Below are positions 18,243-26,875 of a stretch of 64,000 bases of DNA, in pieces (positions within the stretch are counted from its first letter, which is position 1; each line of letters opens with the position of its first letter). Made by a program: the position numbers and the translations under genes. Source of the DNA: Alphaproteobacteria bacterium (lineage in GTDB: Bacteria; Pseudomonadota; Alphaproteobacteria; Rhodobacterales; Rhodobacteraceae); assembly GCA_030424865.1 (NCBI GenBank), contig JAUHVR010000011.1:62001-126000 (forward strand), written 5' to 3'. Under the pieces are notes generated by a model. It made no database searches. It was not told where the DNA came from and worked only from the letters and a program-made list of their open reading frames with translations.

Positions 18243-19598
18243 TCAGCCAGCCGAGGCAAAGCCGGCGTCGAGCGCGGTCAGGATCGTGGTCACATCGGCC
18301 TCGGCCAGGACGAGCGGTGGCGACAAGATGATATTGTTGCCCGACACCCGCACCATAGCGCCATTTTCATACGTGATCCGATGGACCTTGCCGATTGTTT
18401 TCTTGTCGATCGGAGCCTTGGTGGCGGGATCCGCGACAAGCTCGAGTGCGCACATCAGACCGTGTCCACCGCGCACATCTCCGATCAGGGCGTGTTTCGC
18501 CTTCAGGGCCAGCAGGCCATCATAAAGCTGCGCGCCCCGCGCGGCGGCGTTGTCCTTGACCGACAGGCGTTCGGTTTCCTTGAGGCAGGCGATGGCGGCT
18601 GCGGCGCCGACCGGATGCCCGGAATAGGTATAGCCCGACCCGATGGCGCCCTTGCCCGATTTGTCGCCTTCGAACACGTCGGCAACAGCATCCGAGATCA
18701 TGACGGCCCCAAAAGGGAAATACCCGTTGGTGATCGCCTTGGCGGTGCACATCATGTCAGGCTGCACACCCCAATGGCGCGATCCGCTCCAGCTGCCGGT
18801 ACGACCAAAGGCCGTGATGACCTCATCTGCGATCAGCAGGATACCGTAGCGGTCACAGATTTCGCGCACTCCGGGCATGAAGCTTTCGTGGGGCGGGATC
18901 ACCCCGCCTGCGCCCAGGATCGGTTCCATGATGAAGGCGGCAATGGTGTCCGCACCCTGGAACTTGATTTCGTCTTCAAAGGCCGCAAGGCAGAGCTGCG
19001 CCAGCCGCTCCGGGTCGGTCTCGTTGAACGGGTTGCGATAGGTGTAGGGGGCCGGGATATGGTAGCAGCCCGCCATCAGCGGCTCATACTGCGTCCGGAA
19101 ATTGGCGTTCCCGTTGACCGAGGCGCCAAGCGTATGGGTGCCGTGATAGCCTTTCTTGAGGCTCAGGAACTTCACCCGGCCTGCCTCGCCCCGCACCTTG
19201 TGGTACTGGCGCGCCAGCCGCAGCGCGATCTCGACTGAGTCAGACCCGCCGGACGTGAAAAACGCGCGGCTCAGCCCGTCGGCTGCAAAGAAATCCTTGA
19301 GCATCCAGCTGAGCTCGATGGCCGCATCGTTCGAAGTGCCGCGAAACGTCGAGTAGTAAGGCAGCTTGTTCAGCTGTGCGGCAATGGCCTCTTTCACAGG
19401 TGCACAGGAATACCCAAGGTTCACGTTCCACAAGCCACCAACGGCGTCCACGGTCCGGTGCCCATCGACATCCGTGATCTCGACGCCTTCGCCTTCCGTG
19501 ATGATATCAGGAGGGTTGGCAATACTGTCCGCCGGGTGGGCCATTGGATGCCAGAGATGGCGGGCGTTGTTTTCCTTGAGGAAATTCATATCTTTCAT
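18243..19598 (-). CDS. class III (omega) aminotransferase
   Basis: A 451-residue fold-type I PLP transaminase of the omega group (beta-alanine/putrescine/taurine:pyruvate type). 'FFTSGGSDSVEIALRLARQYH' begins the cofactor domain, 'LIADEVITAFGRTGSWSG' contains the Asp for the pyridine nitrogen, and 'CTAKAITNGYFPFGAVM' the Schiff-base lysine. 'YTYSGHPVGAAAA' is the phosphate-binding turn. These enzymes convert terminal amines to aldehydes, which fits the aldehyde dehydrogenase encoded two genes upstream. ATG 19598 has AAAGG at good distance. The amine substrate cannot be fixed. Confidence 0.87.
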   Translation of the reverse strand: MKDMNFLKENNARHLWHPMAHPADSIANPPDIITEGEGVEITDVDGHRTVDAVGGLWNVNLGYSCAPVKEAIAAQLNKLPYYSTFRGTSNDAAIELSWMLKDFFAADGLSRAFFTSGGSDSVEIALRLARQYHKVRGEAGRVKFLSLKKGYHGTHTLGASVNGNANFRTQYEPLMAGCYHIPAPYTYRNPFNETDPERLAQLCLAAFEDEIKFQGADTIAAFIMEPILGAGGVIPPHESFMPGVREICDRYGILLIADEVITAFGRTGSWSGSRHWGVQPDMMCTAKAITNGYFPFGAVMISDAVADVFEGDKSGKGAIGSGYTYSGHPVGAAAAIACLKETERLSVKDNAAARGAQLYDGLLALKAKHALIGDVRGGHGLMCALELVADPATKAPIDKKTIGKVHRITYENGAMVRVSGNNIILSPPLVLAEADVTTILTALDAGFASAG

Positions 19599-19609
19599 GG
19601 CAGCACCTT

Positions 19610-20254
19610 TTAGCTTTGCAGCATTGCGAGCGCCTGGGCGTAGCTTTCGCCCGGCTGGGTCACATCAAAATGGACAAAGGGCATGCCGACCGCGTCGGCC
19701 CCCTTCAGGTTCTTTTTCTGGTCATCGACAAAGACGCAGTCCGACGCGGGCATCCCGAGGCCATCGGTGATGAAGTCGAAGGCACGTGTGTCGGGTTTCA
19801 GGATGCCGGTATAGGTCGCATCCACGATCAGGTCGAAATCGGCCAGGAATGGCAGCTTTTCGCGGAAATCCTTGCCATAGAACAGGTCAAGCTCGTTGGA
19901 CAGGATCGCAAGCCGGTGGCCGTCGGCCTTGGCCTGCGCGATGGCGGCCAGCGCCTCGGGGCGGATCACGGCGGCGGGATCGGCCCCGCGCACCCGTGCG
20001 ATGAACTGGGGGAACTCAGTCCATTCCTCGCCCACAAGCGCGCCGGTCTCGGACATGCGCAAGGTCCAGTAATCGCGCTCGGTCATTTCGCCGGCCTGCA
20101 TCGCCCGCCAGGGCGCATCGGTCTCGGGATCGAAGGGCCCGCGCCAGTCCAGCGCACCGGGTGCGAGGCCAAGCGCCTTTTCGGACAGCGCGTGTGTCTC
20201 GAACAATGTTTTGGAAATCACACCGCCGAAGTCGAGTACCAGGGCTTTGGTCAT
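19610..20254 (-). CDS. HAD-superfamily hydrolase
   Basis: A 214-residue subfamily IA HAD phosphatase or dehalogenase. Motif I is 'LVLDFGGVIS' (nucleophile Asp, but the general-acid second Asp is replaced by Gly), motif II 'LAILSNELD' and motif IV 'CVFVDDQKKNLKGA'. The DxGG pattern in motif I is shared with epoxide-hydrolase N-terminal and YihX-like HADs. ATG 20254 overlaps the ALDH stop by ATGA, so I prefer it to the GTG at 20266. It lies between ALDH and transaminase genes; the substrate is unknown. Confidence 0.8.
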   Translation of the reverse strand: MTKALVLDFGGVISKTLFETHALSEKALGLAPGALDWRGPFDPETDAPWRAMQAGEMTERDYWTLRMSETGALVGEEWTEFPQFIARVRGADPAAVIRPEALAAIAQAKADGHRLAILSNELDLFYGKDFREKLPFLADFDLIVDATYTGILKPDTRAFDFITDGLGMPASDCVFVDDQKKNLKGADAVGMPFVHFDVTQPGESYAQALAMLQS

Positions 20255-21738
20255 AGTTTGATCCACGCAGTCTTGAGGTCAAAGAACTTGTCGAAAGCAT
20301 GCAGCGATTTGTCATGCCCGTTGCCGGATTGTTTGACGCCACCCAAGGGCACGGTCACATCCGCGCCGCCATAGGTGTTGACGTGGACGACACCGGCCTT
20401 GATCGCCCTCACCATCCGATGCGCACGGCTCAGGTCGGCCGTCCAGACCGCCGCCGCCAGACCGAAATCGGTGTCATTGGCGATGCGCACGGCGTCTTCC
20501 TCGGTGTCGAAGGGGATCACCGCAAGAACGGGGCCGAACACCTCGTGCTGGGCCACGGCATCGCCCGGCTCAACGCCGGCCACGATGGTCGGTGCCATAT
20601 AGAAGCCGCCGGTGTCCTGAAGGATACGCTCGCCGCCTGTCACGATCTGGCGTCCGGCCGCCCGGGCCTCTTCGACAAAACGCAGGTTCTGGTCCAGCTG
20701 CCGTTCGGAATTGATCGCGCCGGCAGAGGTCTTGGGATCAAGCGGATCGCCGACCTTCATGGCCTCGGCATGGGCTTTCAGCTTTTCGACAAAGGCGTCG
20801 TGGATGCTGCGTTCGACCAGAAGGCGCGAGCCCGCCACGCAGACCTGACCTGAATTGCGGAAGATGCCATGGGCCGAGACCTTGGCCGCTTCGTCGAGAT
20901 CGGGCGCATCGGCAAAAACGACATTGGGCGATTTGCCACCCAGCTCCAGATAGACGCGTTTGAAGTTGGACCGCGCGGACGCTTCGAGCAGCCGCCGCCC
21001 TGTCCCGCCAGAGCCGGTGAAGACCAGAACATCGACGTCCATGCTTTCAGCAATGGCCGCGCCAACCACGGCGCCCTCTCCGGTCACGACGTTCAGCACA
21101 CCAGCGGGCAGTCCTGCCTCCAGCGCCAGTTCGGCAACCCGAAGCAGTGTCAGAGACGCCGTTTCGGCAGGTTTCAGAACCACGCTGCACCCGGCAGCGA
21201 GTGCCGGTCCCAGCTTCCACGCGCCGATCATCAGCGGGAAGTTCCAGGGAACGATGGCCCCGACCACACCCACTGGCTCTTTGTGGATCAGACCCAGCGT
21301 GCCGGGTGCGGTCGGTGCGATCTCTCCATAAACCTTGTCGATGGCCTCGGCGAAATAGCGAATCGTTCCGGCGGCGGACATCGGCTCGGCCTTGAGCGCC
21401 ATCGAGATTTCCGTGCCGTTGTTGCGCACACCCAGAACCGCCAGCTCGGCGGCGTTTGCCTCGATCAGATCGGCCCATTTGAGCAGAATCTTCTTGCGTG
21501 CGGCGGGGGCCAGACCTGCCCAGCGGCCATCATCAAACGCAGTGCGGGCAGCAAAAATCGCAGCCTCTGCATCGTCTTGCGTCCCACGCGGCATCGTTGT
21601 GAGCACGGCACCATCCAAAGGCGAAATGACATCCATCACTGCGCCATTACTTGCCGGTCGGGCTTCGCCATCGATCAGATGGCGTGCGGGTGGCACGGGG
21701 GCTTTGGACAGGTTTTGGAGAAGCGTATTGTCAAGCAT
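20251..21738 (-). CDS. NAD(P)-dependent aldehyde dehydrogenase (PuuC/betaine-aldehyde type)
   Basis: A 495-residue ALDH. 'GAIVPWNFPLMIGAWKLGPA' lies in the coenzyme domain, 'VYLELGGKSPNVVFADAPDLD' carries the base Glu, and 'GQVCVAGSRLLVE' the nucleophilic Cys. The pattern is closest to gamma-glutamyl-gamma-aminobutyraldehyde or phenylacetaldehyde-type enzymes. With the class III transaminase of the same operon it could take an amine to an acid. Its start is 147 bases downstream of the IclR gene, with a 9-base inverted repeat in between. Confidence 0.85.
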   Translation of the reverse strand: MLDNTLLQNLSKAPVPPARHLIDGEARPASNGAVMDVISPLDGAVLTTMPRGTQDDAEAAIFAARTAFDDGRWAGLAPAARKKILLKWADLIEANAAELAVLGVRNNGTEISMALKAEPMSAAGTIRYFAEAIDKVYGEIAPTAPGTLGLIHKEPVGVVGAIVPWNFPLMIGAWKLGPALAAGCSVVLKPAETASLTLLRVAELALEAGLPAGVLNVVTGEGAVVGAAIAESMDVDVLVFTGSGGTGRRLLEASARSNFKRVYLELGGKSPNVVFADAPDLDEAAKVSAHGIFRNSGQVCVAGSRLLVERSIHDAFVEKLKAHAEAMKVGDPLDPKTSAGAINSERQLDQNLRFVEEARAAGRQIVTGGERILQDTGGFYMAPTIVAGVEPGDAVAQHEVFGPVLAVIPFDTEEDAVRIANDTDFGLAAAVWTADLSRAHRMVRAIKAGVVHVNTYGGADVTVPLGGVKQSGNGHDKSLHAFDKFFDLKTAWIKL

Positions 21739-21771
21739 CGGTTCAAATATCTCACCACTGTTTCATTTATC

Positions 21772-21805
21772 GTTCCAGATAGCGACGCTCTTGTCAATCT
21801 GGAAC
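21772..21805. promoter_or_regulatory. inverted repeat upstream of the aldehyde dehydrogenase operon
   Basis: GTTCCAGAT (21772-21780) and ATCTGGAAC (21797-21805) form a perfect 9-base inverted repeat with a 16-base spacer, 34-67 bases before the ALDH start. No T-run follows on the minus strand. It may be an IclR-family operator or a hairpin between iclR and the ALDH gene. Confidence 0.45.
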
Positions 21806-21885
21806 TGAGCCGAAGCATCCAAGCCCGAGTGCCGGTGTGCCGGAACTTGGGGTCGGAAACGTGTGACTGGTTGAAAGTAGGAGGC

Positions 21886-22680
21886 TTAAGCGCCGGTCAC
21901 CAAAGGGGCGACCAGGTCGGCATAGGACCGGGGCAGCCGCCCGCCCAACCCGTCCGTGATCGCCGAACCCGCGCGCAGCACAGCGCCAATCGTGAGATTC
22001 CGCTGCGCTTCGGTCATCCGGTGAGAGGGCGTTGAAACCGAAACAGCTCCGCAAGCCGAGCCGGTCCTGTCGAAAATGGGCGCCGCAATACCGTGTACAT
22101 CTTCCTCGTTGGTCTGATCCGATTCAGAGAACCCGATCCCCTGTGTCGAATCCACACGAGACCTCAGGTCCGATGCGTCGGTCACCGTGAAACGTGTCTT
22201 GGCCTCAAGAGCGGAAGACAGAACGCGTTGCAGCAGGGCGTCATCGCCAAACGCCAGGACCGCAAGACCTGACGCGGTGCTGTGATAGGGCAGGACCTCG
22301 CCCGCGATCAGCGAGACGCGGCTGCCCTTCTTGCTTTCGCAGGTGGCAATGTTGGCCAGCGCTCGACCAGAGATGAGCGACGCATGCGCGGTCTCGCCCG
22401 TCTCGGCAGACAGGGTATCCAGGATGGGTTGAACAACGGAACTGATGGGAAAGGCGGTCTCTCTCACGCGCGCCAGACGCAGGACACCCGCCCCCAGCCG
22501 GTAAAGCCGGGAATCAGCCTGTTGTTCGACCAAACCGGTTTCCGCCATCGCGCCCAGCATCCGATGAACGGCCGCTTTGTCGACGCCTGATCTGCGCGCC
22601 AGCTCGGACAGGCCCAGTTCCGGCTCGTCCTCGGAAAAATGCTCAAGCAACATCAGGGCTTTCACGACAGTGGACGACAT
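21886..22680 (-). CDS. IclR family transcriptional regulator
   Basis: A 264-residue regulator. The N-terminal winged helix (residues 1-70) reads 'VVKALMLLEHFSEDEPELGL', 'SELARRSGVDKAAVHRMLGA', followed by the GAF-like effector domain with 'GETAHASLISGRALANIATC' and 'GIGFSESDQTNEEDVHGIAA', standard IclR blocks. AGGAG lies 5 bases before ATG 22680. It is divergent from the transporter operon at 22800 and upstream of the ALDH-to-DUF2783 operon, so it could control both. The effector is unknown. Confidence 0.9.
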   Translation of the reverse strand: MSSTVVKALMLLEHFSEDEPELGLSELARRSGVDKAAVHRMLGAMAETGLVEQQADSRLYRLGAGVLRLARVRETAFPISSVVQPILDTLSAETGETAHASLISGRALANIATCESKKGSRVSLIAGEVLPYHSTASGLAVLAFGDDALLQRVLSSALEAKTRFTVTDASDLRSRVDSTQGIGFSESDQTNEEDVHGIAAPIFDRTGSACGAVSVSTPSHRMTEAQRNLTIGAVLRAGSAITDGLGGRLPRSYADLVAPLVTGA

Positions 22681-22756
22681 GTGTTCTCCTTTGGACTGCG
22701 GCGGCGGACCCGCCTTGAATACTGGATCATTGACAGGAAACAGTCCATTACGTTAA

Positions 22757-22773
22757 TATCACCAGTGTTGATA
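22757..22773. promoter_or_regulatory. inverted repeat in the iclR/tctC divergent region
   Basis: TATCA (22757-22761) and TGATA (22769-22773) flank a 7-base spacer in the AT-rich part of the 119-base gap, 27 bases before the first binding-protein gene. It is a short candidate operator for IclR; chance cannot be excluded. Confidence 0.35.
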
Positions 22774-22799
22774 ATATAGCACCGATAGGGAAACCGTCA

Positions 22800-23735
22800 A
22801 TGACCAGAACCAAATCCATCCTCGCTAGCGCGCTGATTGCAGCGGTCGCGACCCCTGTGTTCGCCGATTATCCGGAAAAGCCCGTCAGCTTCGTTGTGCC
22901 CTTCCCCCCGGGTGACCTCGAAGACGTGTTGACGCGCATGATCGCCGAAGATTTCGAAGCCGAGTACGGCGTCGCCGCAGCTGTTGTGAACCGCCCCTCC
23001 GATGGCGGCCCGTTCCCCGGCGCTGCGTCGGTGGCCAATGCGCCTGCTGACGGCTACACGATCGGCTCGTTCGTCGTCGACGTGCCCGTGGTGGGCCCCC
23101 ATGTTGGCGTTCCGGGCCTCAACCCCGACCCGTTCGAGCCGCTGGGCATCTTCCTGACCTACCCCTTCGTGATCGCCGCAAGCGCAGACAAGTCTTACGC
23201 GACCATGGAAGAGCTGGCCGCACAATCTGCCGACAACCCGCAAATCCTGGGCCACTTCGGGTCTTTCCTGCTGCCGACGCAGGCGACTTTTGCAGCAGCC
23301 AAGGAGCTGGGTTTTGAATGGGGCGGCGAAGCCTCGGCCGGTGCACTGGACTGTAACTCGCTGGCCTCTGGCGACTTTGACGTGATCAACACCACGATCC
23401 AGCAGCTTCTGCCCTGCCTCGACAGCGTGAACATTCTGGCCACGATCACCGAAGCGCCGATCTCGGTGGTTCCGGATGCGCCCAGCCTTGCTTCGATCGC
23501 GCCGAACCTGAACATCTCGCTCTGGAATGGCCTGTTCGTACACAAGGACACGCCGGCTGACGTCCGCGAAAAAATCATCGCGGTGGCCGAAAAGACAATG
23601 GCTTCGGATCGTGCGCTCGAACTGGCCGCTCAAACTGGCGCCATCGTCTACTGGCAGAATGCCGAAGACTCTGCGGCACGCATCGCATCGGACATCTCTG
23701 TCTCTGACGCCATCAACGCGATGATTGCTGAGTAA
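22800..23735 (+). CDS. tctC: TTT-family (Bug/TctC) periplasmic binding protein, copy 1
   Basis: A 311-residue extracytoplasmic solute receptor with a signal peptide ending 'TPVFA' before 'DYPEKPVSFVVPFPPG'. Family blocks include 'AAAVVNRPSDGGPFPGAASV', 'PADGYTIGSFV' and 'SLWNGLFVHKDTPADVREKI'. In most Bug proteins the first ligand loop reads PPGGxxD; here it reads 'PPGDLEDVLTR', adding acidic residues. Two cysteines ('GALDCNSL', 'LLPCLD') may form a disulfide. It delivers the solute to TctA/TctB (25358, 24811). A highly similar copy follows 87 bases later. TTT receptors usually bind carboxylates; the acidic loop suggests a ligand that also has a positive charge (inference). Confidence 0.9.
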   Translation: MTRTKSILASALIAAVATPVFADYPEKPVSFVVPFPPGDLEDVLTRMIAEDFEAEYGVAAAVVNRPSDGGPFPGAASVANAPADGYTIGSFVVDVPVVGPHVGVPGLNPDPFEPLGIFLTYPFVIAASADKSYATMEELAAQSADNPQILGHFGSFLLPTQATFAAAKELGFEWGGEASAGALDCNSLASGDFDVINTTIQQLLPCLDSVNILATITEAPISVVPDAPSLASIAPNLNISLWNGLFVHKDTPADVREKIIAVAEKTMASDRALELAAQTGAIVYWQNAEDSAARIASDISVSDAINAMIAE

Positions 23736-23764
23736 TCGACGCGCAAAACATCAGCGCAAGAACT

Positions 23765-23798
23765 GTTCTTTCGCGTCCAAAACCGGGCGCGAAAGAAC
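23765..23798 (+). terminator. stem-loop between the two tctC copies
   Basis: GTTCTTTCGCG (23765-23775) and CGCGAAAGAAC (23788-23798) form a perfect 11-base stem around a 12-base loop. No T-run follows, so rather than a full stop it may protect the 3' end of the first tctC message and reduce read-through. Confidence 0.6.
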
Positions 23799-23822
23799 CC
23801 AGCATGGAAGGGAGGATCCATC

Positions 23823-24755
23823 TTGAAAACCTTGAAACTTTCAACCGCAGCCCTGCTTGCAACCCTTGGGACAGCAGCCGTTGCGGAATACCCAGACAAA
23901 CCTGTCAGTTTCGTCATCCCGTTCCCACCGGGGGATCTGGAAGACGTCCTGACGCGCATGATTGCCGAAGACTTTCAGGAAACCTACGGCGTCGCCGCTG
24001 CCGTAGTTAACCGGCCTTCTGACGGCGGTCCCTTCCCCGGCGCAGCCGAAGTCGCCATGGCGCCTGCGGATGGCTACACCATCGGGTCATTCGTCGTGGG
24101 CGTCCCGGTCGTCGGCCCCAACGTCGGCATCCCGGCCCTGAACCCGGATCCTTTCGACCCGCTGGGCATCTTTCTGACCTATCCCTTCGTCATCGCGACC
24201 AGCGCCGATGCACCATACACTTCGCTTGAAGAACTGGCCAAATACAGCGCCGAAAACCCGCAGCTTCTGGGCCATTTCGGGTCCTTCCTGCTGCCTACTC
24301 AGGCCACCTTTGCCGCAGCCAAGAGCCTTGGCTTTGAATGGGGCGGCGATGCGTCCTCTGGCGCGCTGGATTGCAACTCGCTGGCGTCCGGCGACTTTGA
24401 CGTGATCAACACGACCATCCAGCTTGTGCTGCCATGTCTTGACCAAGTGACGATCCTTGCCACCATCACCGAGGAACCGATTTCGGTTGTCCCGAACGCA
24501 CCAACGCTGGCCTCGATCGTGCCGGACCTGAACATCTCGCTTTGGAACGGGCTGTTCGTGCACGAGGACACACCACAGGACGTGCGCGACAAGATCATCG
24601 CCGTGGCCGAGCAAACCATGGCGTCCGACCGCGCCAAAGCGCTTGCCGCACAGACCGGTGCGCTGGTCTACTGGCAAAATGCGGAAGACGCAGCGGCCCG
24701 CATCGCGTCCGATATCGCCGTGTCTGGGGCGATCAACGCGATCCTCGAAGAATAG
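23823..24755 (+). CDS. tctC: TTT-family (Bug/TctC) periplasmic binding protein, copy 2
   Basis: A 310-residue paralogue of the preceding gene, matching over nearly its whole length, including 'PFPPGDLEDVLTRMIAEDF', both cysteines and the C-terminal 'YWQNAEDAAARIASDI'. The signal peptide ends 'TAAVA' before 'EYPDKP'. The first codon is TTG (23823) with GGAGG 8 bases upstream; the next in-frame start would cut into the mature protein, so TTG is accepted. Differences from copy 1 are spread over the protein, so it is an established duplicate that may bind a related ligand. Confidence 0.9.
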   Translation: MKTLKLSTAALLATLGTAAVAEYPDKPVSFVIPFPPGDLEDVLTRMIAEDFQETYGVAAAVVNRPSDGGPFPGAAEVAMAPADGYTIGSFVVGVPVVGPNVGIPALNPDPFDPLGIFLTYPFVIATSADAPYTSLEELAKYSAENPQLLGHFGSFLLPTQATFAAAKSLGFEWGGDASSGALDCNSLASGDFDVINTTIQLVLPCLDQVTILATITEEPISVVPNAPTLASIVPDLNISLWNGLFVHEDTPQDVRDKIIAVAEQTMASDRAKALAAQTGALVYWQNAEDAAARIASDIAVSGAINAILEE

Positions 24756-24764
24756 ATAAACCCT

Positions 24765-24792
24765 TCAGGCGCGCCGCGCGCGGCGCGCCTGA
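24765..24792 (+). terminator. 28-base perfect GC palindrome between tctC copy 2 and tctB
   Basis: TCAGGCGCGCCGCG (24765-24778) is followed directly by its exact reverse complement (24779-24792), then TATAATTTT. The very stable hairpin with a T-containing tail resembles a leaky intrinsic terminator and should lower expression of the membrane genes relative to the binding proteins. It ends 18 bases before the tctB start. Confidence 0.7.
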
Positions 24793-24810
24793 TATAATTT
24801 TGGAGAGAAC

Positions 24811-25350
24811 ATGAGCGATCACGCACCTGACGAACCGCATGTATTCCCAGAGGGACGAAAGCCGGGCGAAATGCTGTTCAGCATGTTGCTTCTGCTTTTG
24901 GCAGGCGCCCTGCTTGCCGCGCTTCCCTGGCAGACAACCTGGCTCAACGGCAAGGGGCTCGCTGCCCAGCCGCGTTTCTGGCCTGCCTTGTCGCTCGGCG
25001 GCGTCGTGGTGTTTGCGATCCTGCACAAGCTGTCACGCAACCAGCTGGACCGGACACCTGGCCGCTGGCTGGAAGGTCTGACATGGATCCGCTCGCTCGA
25101 GTTTATCGGCTGGTACATGCTGTATGTCGCCGCCATTCCGGTGATCGGCTATCTGCTGGCGACCGTCATTTTCTGCACACTTCTGGCACTACGTGTTGGC
25201 TATCGGGGCAAGACACTCCTTTGGGCAGCCCTGTTCGGCCTTGTGGTCGTGCTTTTTTTCAAAACCGCAATGAACGTGAAAATCCCGGGCGGCGCCATCT
25301 ACGAATACGCGCCCGAAGGCCTTCGCTACATACTCTTGCGCTATTTCTGA
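24811..25350 (+). CDS. tctB: TTT-family small membrane subunit TctB
   Basis: A 179-residue protein with about four predicted membrane helices: 'MLFSMLLLLLAGALLAALPW', 'ALSLGGVVVFAIL', 'FIGWYMLYVAAIPVIGYLLA' and 'LLWAALFGLVVVLFFKTA', then the C-terminal 'GGAIYEYAPEGLRYILLRYF'. Size and layout match TctB, the poorly conserved small subunit of tripartite tricarboxylate transporters, between tctC and tctA. GGAGAG precedes ATG 24811. Confidence 0.85.
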   Translation: MSDHAPDEPHVFPEGRKPGEMLFSMLLLLLAGALLAALPWQTTWLNGKGLAAQPRFWPALSLGGVVVFAILHKLSRNQLDRTPGRWLEGLTWIRSLEFIGWYMLYVAAIPVIGYLLATVIFCTLLALRVGYRGKTLLWAALFGLVVVLFFKTAMNVKIPGGAIYEYAPEGLRYILLRYF

Positions 25351-25357
25351 GGTCGAC

Positions 25358-26875
25358 ATGGAACTGCTTTCCTCCAGCATTGAAATTATCGCGCGGTGGG
25401 ATGTGCTGCTTGCGCTGTTCATCGGCTCCATCGGTGGTGTGATCGTCGGCGGCATGCCGGGTGTCGGCGCCGCCGTGGCCATCGCCATCGTCCTGCCAAC
25501 CACCTTTTCGCTCGAACCCATCGTGGGGCTGACGCTGCTGTTGGGGATCTACGGATCCAGCATGTTCGGCGGCGCAATCCCCGCCATTCTGGTCAACACG
25601 CCCGGTACACCCGTGAACGCGCTGACCACCTATGACGGCTATCCCATGACCAAGCGCGGCGAGGCGCGGCGCGCGCTGAGCCTTGCCTATTCGGCTTCCT
25701 TCTTTGGTGCGCTTTTCTCGATTTGTGCGCTCATGCTGCTGGCTCCGGTCCTGGCCAAGATCGCGCCTATGTTCGGAGCGCGCGAGATCTTTCTGGCCGC
25801 CCTTCTGGGTATTCTTCTGGTGGTGATCACCCACCGTGGACAGGTGCTGGCCGCCGCGATGCTGGCCTGTGTCGGCATCTTCCTGCAAACCATCGGGATC
25901 GAAAGCACTGCCTATACACAGCGCTACACGTTTGGCATGGGCTGGCTGCAATCGGGCATCGACTTGATCGTGGTTGTGCTGGGGCTGTTTGCTGTCAGTC
26001 AGGCGCTGATCCTGTTCATGGACAAAGACAGCAAGATCACCCTGCCCGAGGTCGAGAAAGTCGGCTTCATCGACCAGATGAAGGACCTTTGGATCTATCG
26101 CCGGATCGCGGCTGTTGGCTCGTCCTTTGGGGTGTTCTGCGGGATGATCCCCGGCGTGGGCGAGTTCATGTCGCAGTTCATGTCCTATTCCTACGCGCAG
26201 CGGACCTCGAAAACCCCCGAGATGTTCGGCAAGGGCAACCCCGAGGGCATCGTCGCCTCAGAGGCCGCCAACAACTCGGTTCCTGCCGCGGCGATGATTC
26301 CTCTGCTGGCTCTTGGCATCCCGGGCGAAGAGCTGACCGCGATGATGCTGGCGGTGTTCTACGTGCATAACGTGATCCCCGGCCCACAGCTTTTCGCCGG
26401 TCAGATGGATTTCGTGCTCGCGCTGTATCTGTGCCTTTTGCTGCTGAACGTCATCGTCGTCGTGTTCCTGTTCTTCTCGACCAGCACGTTGATGAAGGCG
26501 ATGACCATCCCGAACCGTTTTCTGGGCGTGATGATCCTGACCTTCAGCCTGATCGGGGTCTATTCCCTGCGCAACTCGTTGACTGACGTGGCGATTGCCT
26601 CGGGCTTTGGAGTGTTCGGCTTCATATTGAAACGGCTCGACTACCCGACGTCGCCGATCATCCTCGGAATCGTGTTGGGCAAGCTGATGGAAGACAAGCT
26701 GCGCACCGCTATGGCCCGTGTCCGCGAGCCCTGGGATTTCATCGACCGTCCGATCGCCTTCATCCTGTTTTCCATGATCGTGATCGCACTTCTGTTGCAA
26801 GCCTGGACAGTCTGGAAAGACCGCAAGGCCGCAAAATCCAAAACATCTGACACCCGCGAGACCCAGGATGCTTGA
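25358..26875 (+). CDS. tctA: TTT-family large membrane subunit TctA
   Basis: A 505-residue polytopic protein, the main permease. Signature blocks are 'GGVIVGGMPGVGAAVAIAIVLP' (part), 'GIYGSSMFGGAIPAILVNTPG' (part), 'FGVFCGMIPGVGEFMSQFMS' and 'GIVASEAANNSVPAAAMIPL', all characteristic of TctA, with twofold internal repetition of the G-x-PGVG motif. It works with TctB and the TctC receptors, driven by an ion gradient. Its stop overlaps the phospho-lyase gene by 8 bases, so uptake and first catabolic step are one transcript. Confidence 0.93.
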   Translation: MELLSSSIEIIARWDVLLALFIGSIGGVIVGGMPGVGAAVAIAIVLPTTFSLEPIVGLTLLLGIYGSSMFGGAIPAILVNTPGTPVNALTTYDGYPMTKRGEARRALSLAYSASFFGALFSICALMLLAPVLAKIAPMFGAREIFLAALLGILLVVITHRGQVLAAAMLACVGIFLQTIGIESTAYTQRYTFGMGWLQSGIDLIVVVLGLFAVSQALILFMDKDSKITLPEVEKVGFIDQMKDLWIYRRIAAVGSSFGVFCGMIPGVGEFMSQFMSYSYAQRTSKTPEMFGKGNPEGIVASEAANNSVPAAAMIPLLALGIPGEELTAMMLAVFYVHNVIPGPQLFAGQMDFVLALYLCLLLLNVIVVVFLFFSTSTLMKAMTIPNRFLGVMILTFSLIGVYSLRNSLTDVAIASGFGVFGFILKRLDYPTSPIILGIVLGKLMEDKLRTAMARVREPWDFIDRPIAFILFSMIVIALLLQAWTVWKDRKAAKSKTSDTRETQDA

